From contig JBLIMV010000023.1 of the NCBI GenBank assembly GCA_047638395.1, forward strand, positions 35,576 through 99,575: a DNA stretch of 64,000 bases. The letters are read 5' to 3'. Both the position numbers and the translations under genes were made by a program. The notes below the pieces were generated by a model that saw nothing but the letters and a program-made list of their open reading frames with translations, did no database searches and was not told where the DNA came from. This DNA is from CAXBCP01 sp047638395. Its GTDB lineage: Bacteria > Pseudomonadota > Alphaproteobacteria > MPNO01 > UBA830. Shown here piece by piece: positions 59,894 through 64,000 of the stretch (position 1 is the stretch's first letter; each line of letters starts with the position of its first letter).

Positions 59894-60930
59894 GACTGAT
59901 GCAGACCATGGCGGGGGGTGCTGTCGGCGGGGCCGAGGAGTTCTTTGTCCGTCTTGCCATCGCATTTCATGAACGCGGCATCGACCAGACCGTGGTTGCC
60001 CGTCCCAACGATACGCGCGGCCCGCGTCTTGCCGAGGCCGGGATCGACGTCCTCGAATTACCGTTCGGCGGGTTCTTCGACCGCAAAACCGTCCCGTCGC
60101 TCGCCGCGGAAATCGATCGTGTCCAACCGGACATCGTGCTGTCCTGGATGAACCGGGCAAGCGATCAGACGGGCAGGGCGGTGAAGAAGGCGGCACATAA
60201 GCCGCAACTGATCGGTCGCCAGGGCGGCTATTACGATCTCAAATACTATGCGGGCTGCGATCACCTGATCGGCAACACGCCGGATATCGTGCGCTATCTG
60301 ACGGGTGAAGGCTGGGCGCAGGACCGTGCCCATTACGTGCCCAATTTTGTCTCGGCGGAACCGGGCACGCCGTTGCCGCGCAGCGATTTTAACGTTCCCG
60401 ACGGCGCGCCGCTGATGCTGGCCGCAGGCCGTCTGCACCGGAACAAGGCGTTCGATGTGCTGCTGGGCGCGATGAAGCATACGCCGGGCGCCTACTTGCT
60501 GCTGGCCGGTGACGGCGTCGATGCAAGGGCGCTCGAAGGACTAGCGCACAAGCTGGGCGTTGCCGACCGGGTGCGGTTCCTCGGCTGGCGCACGGATATC
60601 CCCGATCTGATGGCGACCGCTGACATGCTGGTCTGCCCGTCCCGGATCGAGCCTCTGGGCAATGTGGTGATAGAGGCCTGGGCCCGGAATCTGCCGGTGG
60701 TCGCCACCGCTGCGGAAGGCCCGGGCTGGCTGATCGAGGACGGTACCGACGGATTGCTCAGCCCGGTTGATAATACCGACCTGCTGGCCGACTCGATTAC
60801 CCGCATGGCATCGGACGATCAATTGGCACCACGGCTGGTCGCGGCGGGACGGCGGCGCTTTGAAACCGATTTTACCGAGGATGCCGTGGTCGCGAATTTC
60901 CTCGAGCTGTTCGAAAAGGTGCGCGGCTGA
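59890..60930 (+). CDS. Glycosyltransferase family 4
   Basis: 346 residues with an ATGA overlap to the preceding gene. MQTMAGGAVGGAEEFFVRLAIAFHERG at the N-terminus and MLAAGRLHRNKAFDVLLGAM, VRFLGWRTDIPDLMATADMLVCPSRIEPLGNVVIEAWARNLPVVATAAEGPGWLI in the donor domain fit GT4 (EPLGNVVIEA is the E-x7-E motif). It acts with the neighbouring transferases on the same glycan. Confidence 0.9.
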   Translation: MRLMQTMAGGAVGGAEEFFVRLAIAFHERGIDQTVVARPNDTRGPRLAEAGIDVLELPFGGFFDRKTVPSLAAEIDRVQPDIVLSWMNRASDQTGRAVKKAAHKPQLIGRQGGYYDLKYYAGCDHLIGNTPDIVRYLTGEGWAQDRAHYVPNFVSAEPGTPLPRSDFNVPDGAPLMLAAGRLHRNKAFDVLLGAMKHTPGAYLLLAGDGVDARALEGLAHKLGVADRVRFLGWRTDIPDLMATADMLVCPSRIEPLGNVVIEAWARNLPVVATAAEGPGWLIEDGTDGLLSPVDNTDLLADSITRMASDDQLAPRLVAAGRRRFETDFTEDAVVANFLELFEKVRG

Positions 60931-62684
60931 TGTGCGGCATCGCGGGTATTATGACCGCCGACGGCTCGGCGCCGGATGCCGCGGCGCTTGAGGCCATGAA
61001 AAACGCGCTCGTCCATCGCGGACCGGACGGCGACGCGGTCTGGACATCGGGCGATACCGGGCTTGTGCACACGCGGCTTGCCATCATCGATCTGGAAACC
61101 GGCGATCAGCCGCTCTTCGGTCCCGGTGGCACGGTCCTGGTCGCGAATGGCGAGATATACAATTACATCGAGCTGCGCGACGAATTGATGGGCGTCGATT
61201 TCGCGACCGCGTCGGATTGCGAACCGGTGTTGCACTACTACCAGAACCACGGCCTGGATTTTGCCGAGTGGCTGCGTGGCATGTATGCGCTGGCGATCTA
61301 CGATCCGCAGGAACGCCGCCTTGTGCTGTCGCGCGACCCGTTTGGCATCAAGCCGCTCTATTATGCGCTGTCGGATAACGGCGTGGCTTTCGCCTCGGAA
61401 CCGCAGGCGCTGCTGGCAGCGGGATTTGGCGCGCGGGAACTTCGCGACCGGTCCGTCGGCGAATTGCTGCAGCTTCAGTTCACGACCGGCGCACACACCC
61501 CGTTCAAGGGAATCGAGCGTGTTCTGCCGGGGGAGACCATCGTGATTGCCGGCGGCCGCATCGTTGATCGCCGCCGCCGCGCAGCATTACCCGCCGGCGG
61601 CCCGCAGCGGACGTCCGAGGCCGCGGCGATTGAGGCGCTGGAGGTCGCGCTGACCGACAGTGTCGACGTGCATCAGCGCGCCGATGTTCCCTATGCGATG
61701 TTCCTGTCGGGCGGGATAGATTCGTCGGCCATCCTGGCGCTGATGGCGCGGCTCAACGACACGCCGGTGCGCGCCTATACCGCCGGTTTTCCCGGCACTG
61801 ACGCGGCGGATGAACGCGCCCATGCGCGCAGCGTCGCCCAATCGTTCGGCGCCGAGCATGTGGAAGTAACATTCGAAGCTTCAGATTTCTGGTCGCTGCT
61901 GCCGGCCATTGCGGCAGCCATGGACGAGCCGGTGGCCGATTACGCCATCCTGCCGACCTGGAAACTTGCACAGGTCGCGGCCAGGGATCACAAGGTGATC
62001 CTGTCCGGTGAGGGCGGGGACGAGATTTTCGGCGGCTACGGCCGCTACCGCAGCCTGATGCGGCCCTGGTGGCTGGGCGGGCGCGGCATGCGCCGCCGCG
62101 GCATCCTGGACGGGCTTGGCGTGCTCCGCCACGACGACCCGGCATGGCGTGACGGGATTTCCGGCGCCGAAGCCGTTGCACGGACCAATGGGCGATCGCG
62201 GCTGCAGGTAGCCCAGGCCGTCGATTGCGCCGACTGGCTGCCCAATGATCTGCTGACCAAGCTCGACCGCTGCCTGATGGCCCATGGTGTTGAAGGCCGC
62301 ACGCCGTTCCTCGATCCCGCGGTGGCCAACGCCGCGTTCCGCCTCCCGGATTCGCTGAAAGTAAAAGGCGGGCTCGGCAAATGGATCCTGCGCAAATGGC
62401 TCGACGACGCGGCCCCTGCGGCGCAGGCCTTCGCAAAGAAAAAGGGCTTCACCGTGCCGGTCGGCGAATGGATCGCCGCCGAAGGTGCCCGCATCGGCCC
62501 GATGGTGGCCGCGCAAGCGGGTGTCGCCGAGCGTTGCCGCCCGGAGGCGGTGACTGCGCTGTTTCAGGCGACCGGCAAGCGCGAGCGCTTTGCCGCCTGG
62601 ACGCTGCTGTTCTTTGCGCTCTGGCACCAGCGGCATATTCTAGGGGTATCAACCGAGGGCGATGCGTTTGATGCGCTGGGGTAG
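60930..62684 (+). CDS. asnB: Asparagine synthase (glutamine-hydrolysing) family protein
   Basis: 584 residues, with an N-terminal amidotransferase beginning MCGIAGIM (Cys2 nucleophile), HRGPDGDAVWTSG, NGEIYNYIELRDEL and a synthase domain with PP-loop LSGGIDSS at about residue 260 and EGGDEIFGGYGRY. In glycan operons AsnB-type enzymes amidate uronic acids or aspartyl groups as often as they make Asn; here it follows three glycosyltransferases with a 1-nt overlap, so amidation of a sugar acid is a likely role. Otherwise it would make asparagine. Confidence 0.9.
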   Translation: MCGIAGIMTADGSAPDAAALEAMKNALVHRGPDGDAVWTSGDTGLVHTRLAIIDLETGDQPLFGPGGTVLVANGEIYNYIELRDELMGVDFATASDCEPVLHYYQNHGLDFAEWLRGMYALAIYDPQERRLVLSRDPFGIKPLYYALSDNGVAFASEPQALLAAGFGARELRDRSVGELLQLQFTTGAHTPFKGIERVLPGETIVIAGGRIVDRRRRAALPAGGPQRTSEAAAIEALEVALTDSVDVHQRADVPYAMFLSGGIDSSAILALMARLNDTPVRAYTAGFPGTDAADERAHARSVAQSFGAEHVEVTFEASDFWSLLPAIAAAMDEPVADYAILPTWKLAQVAARDHKVILSGEGGDEIFGGYGRYRSLMRPWWLGGRGMRRRGILDGLGVLRHDDPAWRDGISGAEAVARTNGRSRLQVAQAVDCADWLPNDLLTKLDRCLMAHGVEGRTPFLDPAVANAAFRLPDSLKVKGGLGKWILRKWLDDAAPAAQAFAKKKGFTVPVGEWIAAEGARIGPMVAAQAGVAERCRPEAVTALFQATGKRERFAAWTLLFFALWHQRHILGVSTEGDAFDALG

Positions 62685-63003
62685 GTAGCGGTTGTGGCGG
62701 GTTTCCGGGTTATCGGCTCTGAGTTGTTACACTATAGGGTATTCGGTAACATTCGCCCGACGTCCGCTGCTGAGGGTGGAACGGAAGTAATTCCCGGCGG
62801 GCCAGACAGCCGTTCTTAGCCAAAGGCGGACATTGTCGGGGGGCTGGCGTACCGTCGGGTTTCTTTACAACTACTGTCCCCAACAAATTCGAGCCTGTCT
62901 AACCTGTTGATATAATGAGAAATTTTTCTTGGCATACTTATTGCATTAGGGAAGGTAAGCAGCGTGATTTCGCTTTAAATTTTCCCAAAGCAAGAGGTTC
63001 CTG
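62685..63003 (+). promoter_or_regulatory. Intergenic region holding a perfect sigma-54 promoter at 62930-62945
   Basis: TGGCATACTTATTGCA matches the RpoN consensus TGGCAYRNNNNTTGCW at every position, with the right GG-to-GC distance of 12. Predicted transcription start is near 62956, leaving a leader of about 48 nt before the PEP-CTERM gene. The region upstream (62755-62840) has an inverted GTCCGC/GCGGAC pair but no gene. Confidence 0.75.
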
Positions 63004-63774
63004 ATGTTCCGCCGTCTTTTTTGCCAGTTCCTCCCGGTTATATGCGTGTCGATGCTTTGGTCTCCGGTTTCCGCCGGCCTGATGAGCTCAATTTATCTTG
63101 CGAATGGACAAACGGTACGCGAATACAATGGAAGCGGTCTCGTAAATACCTTCTCGATCACTAATCAGGACTACGCCCTGGCGGTGAACCAGACGATCCG
63201 GTTCGCCGGACGATTTGGCAGTGCCGGAAACGAATATACCCTGACCGGAACGCCCACAGGAAACCTGAGTAGCGCGACGGGCATCAACACACTCGATGGA
63301 ACGACCGACGGCACGTACAATTATTCAACGGATTGGGGCGGCACGACAGTTACGCGATATGATGCCAACTGGGAGAACCCGATCAGCCTGTTTTCTACCG
63401 GAAGCTCGTCTCCACTTGGGATCACCTACGATCCGTATGATGCGACATTGTGGATAAGCGATTTGAACGCTCGCACCGTTACGAACTATACGATGAACGG
63501 AACGGCGAACAGTTCTTTCAACACCACCAGCGGATTTTCTCGGGGTCTGGCCCTGGAACATGCGTCGGATACTTTGTGGCTGTCGGTTGATAATACGTTG
63601 CAGCAATGGTCGAAGTCGGGTGTCTTACTGGACACGCTGAGCGTCGGCTATGCTCAGGGTGCAGAATTTCAGTTTGTTACGTCGATGACCGTGCCTGAAC
63701 CGGCTAGCCTGGTCGTCTTCGGCATTGGTCTTGTCGGTCTCGGTTTCGCACGGCGTAAGAAAAAGACTGCCTGA
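63004..63774 (+). CDS. PEP-CTERM sorting-signal protein
   Basis: 256 residues. Signal peptide (FRRLFCQFLPVICVSMLWSPVSAG) followed by a secreted beta-rich body with two related segments, LGITYDPYDATLWISDLNARTV and RGLALEHASDTLWLSVDNTLQQW, resembling NHL/beta-propeller blades. The C-terminus is a standard PEP-CTERM tag: VPEPAS at about residues 230-235, hydrophobic helix LVVFGIGLVGLGFA, then RRKKK. It should be cut and anchored or released by an exosortase (EpsH/XrtA), whose gene is not in the window. Ribosome site AGAGG 8 nt upstream; expressed from a sigma-54 promoter. Confidence 0.88.
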   Translation: MFRRLFCQFLPVICVSMLWSPVSAGLMSSIYLANGQTVREYNGSGLVNTFSITNQDYALAVNQTIRFAGRFGSAGNEYTLTGTPTGNLSSATGINTLDGTTDGTYNYSTDWGGTTVTRYDANWENPISLFSTGSSSPLGITYDPYDATLWISDLNARTVTNYTMNGTANSSFNTTSGFSRGLALEHASDTLWLSVDNTLQQWSKSGVLLDTLSVGYAQGAEFQFVTSMTVPEPASLVVFGIGLVGLGFARRKKKTA

Positions 63775-63830
63775 TCCAACCCCGGGCAGTCAGTTAGCTG
63801 CTGGACGCCTACCCCCGGCAGCTAAACGAA

Positions 63831-63858
63831 ACGGCGGTTCTTCGGAGCCGCCGTTTTT
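63831..63858 (+). terminator. Intrinsic terminator of the PEP-CTERM gene
   Basis: Stem ACGGCGGTTC / GAGCCGCCGT with loop TTCG (one T-G wobble) followed by TTTTT, 56 nt after the stop codon. Confidence 0.88.
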
Positions 63859-64000
63859 GTGTCTGATGTCCGAGATGGGTCAACAGCGGCTGTTCTGACG
63901 ACTCGTCTGCCAGGTCTGCTCTACCCTCGACAACGGAAGTTCGCCGCTGGACCTCTGAAGCTGGGGGAACGGCGGAAGAGATCGGCGCGCGCGTTCAGGT
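63859..64000. other. Right edge, no recognised gene
   Basis: The last 142 nt show no ribosome site, coding pattern or RNA gene. It may be the upstream region of a gene beyond the window. Confidence 0.4.

Noticed and set aside
62755..62840. Inverted GTCCGC/GCGGAC pair as a possible mobile element or riboswitch
   Set aside because: Arms are short and far apart, with no second copy or conserved aptamer features visible.

Overview
The window looks like chromosomal DNA of a GC-rich alphaproteobacterium, most likely a Rhodospirillales-type, probably marine or aquatic heterotroph. The reasons are the protein style (DUF2336, DUF2007, DUF6481-like proteins, DinB with an N-terminal zinc finger), four sets of TRAP/TAXI binding or transport proteins, two sites matching the alphaproteobacterial CtrA consensus, and the pairing of glyQS with ppdK. 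No phage, integrase, transposase or CRISPR array was seen. No recognisable DNA-binding transcription factor or two-component regulator gene was found in the 64 kb.

Layout. 0-10.7 kb: the start of a gene running off the left edge, tRNA-Gln, a TusA-like sulfur carrier, an OpuC-type osmoprotectant-like ABC transporter (binding protein fused to permease, plus ATPase), an MFS exporter, a glycosyltransferase/ferritin-like pair, TerB-like and DUF454 proteins, a quinone reductase-like flavoprotein, two tandem cupins and a YadG/YadH-type ABC exporter. 10.9-25.2 kb: a UbiD-type decarboxylase, a secreted protein made of five DM9-like repeats, apt, a class III aminotransferase, a TAXI-TRAP transporter operon with a universal stress protein, an FGE-fold protein, a cytochrome c, a DUF2336 gene and dinB.

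25.4-33.2 kb is the most unusual part. It is a compact one-strand operon encoding two membrane-anchored Cache-like sensors (the second continues through HAMP into a complete MFS transporter), two binding proteins of different families (PF04392 and TAXI) with no ABC or TRAP permease beside them, a TPR-secretin lipoprotein and an exported pentapeptide-repeat protein. I read it as a candidate undescribed envelope-spanning sensing/uptake system. 33.2-42.8 kb is a catabolic block: CoA-transferase A/B, a 2OG-oxygenase-like protein, a LigI-like amidohydrolase, a CMD protein, an SDR, an EamA exporter, NIPSNAP and RidA proteins and a DctPQM TRAP transporter.

43-50.6 kb: tRNA-Pro with a clear promoter, a crotonase lacking both usual catalytic glutamates, a small repeat-bounded cassette carrying a gutted GIY-YIG nuclease gene, polyprenyl diphosphate synthase, DUF2007, a TrmN6-like methyltransferase, an S49 peptidase, an Fe-S protein of the QueG/reductive-dehalogenase type, a Gfo/Idh/MocA oxidoreductase and a TfoX-N-like protein. 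50.7-64 kb: glyQ-glyS-ppdK, a DUF6481-like coiled coil, YgfZ, a four-gene glycan operon (three glycosyltransferases and an asparagine synthase), and a PEP-CTERM protein preceded by a perfect sigma-54 promoter. The 41-bp repeats at 44.2-44.65 kb form a small family with one core and hairpin arms that change together; they enclose the nuclease gene like terminal inverted repeats.
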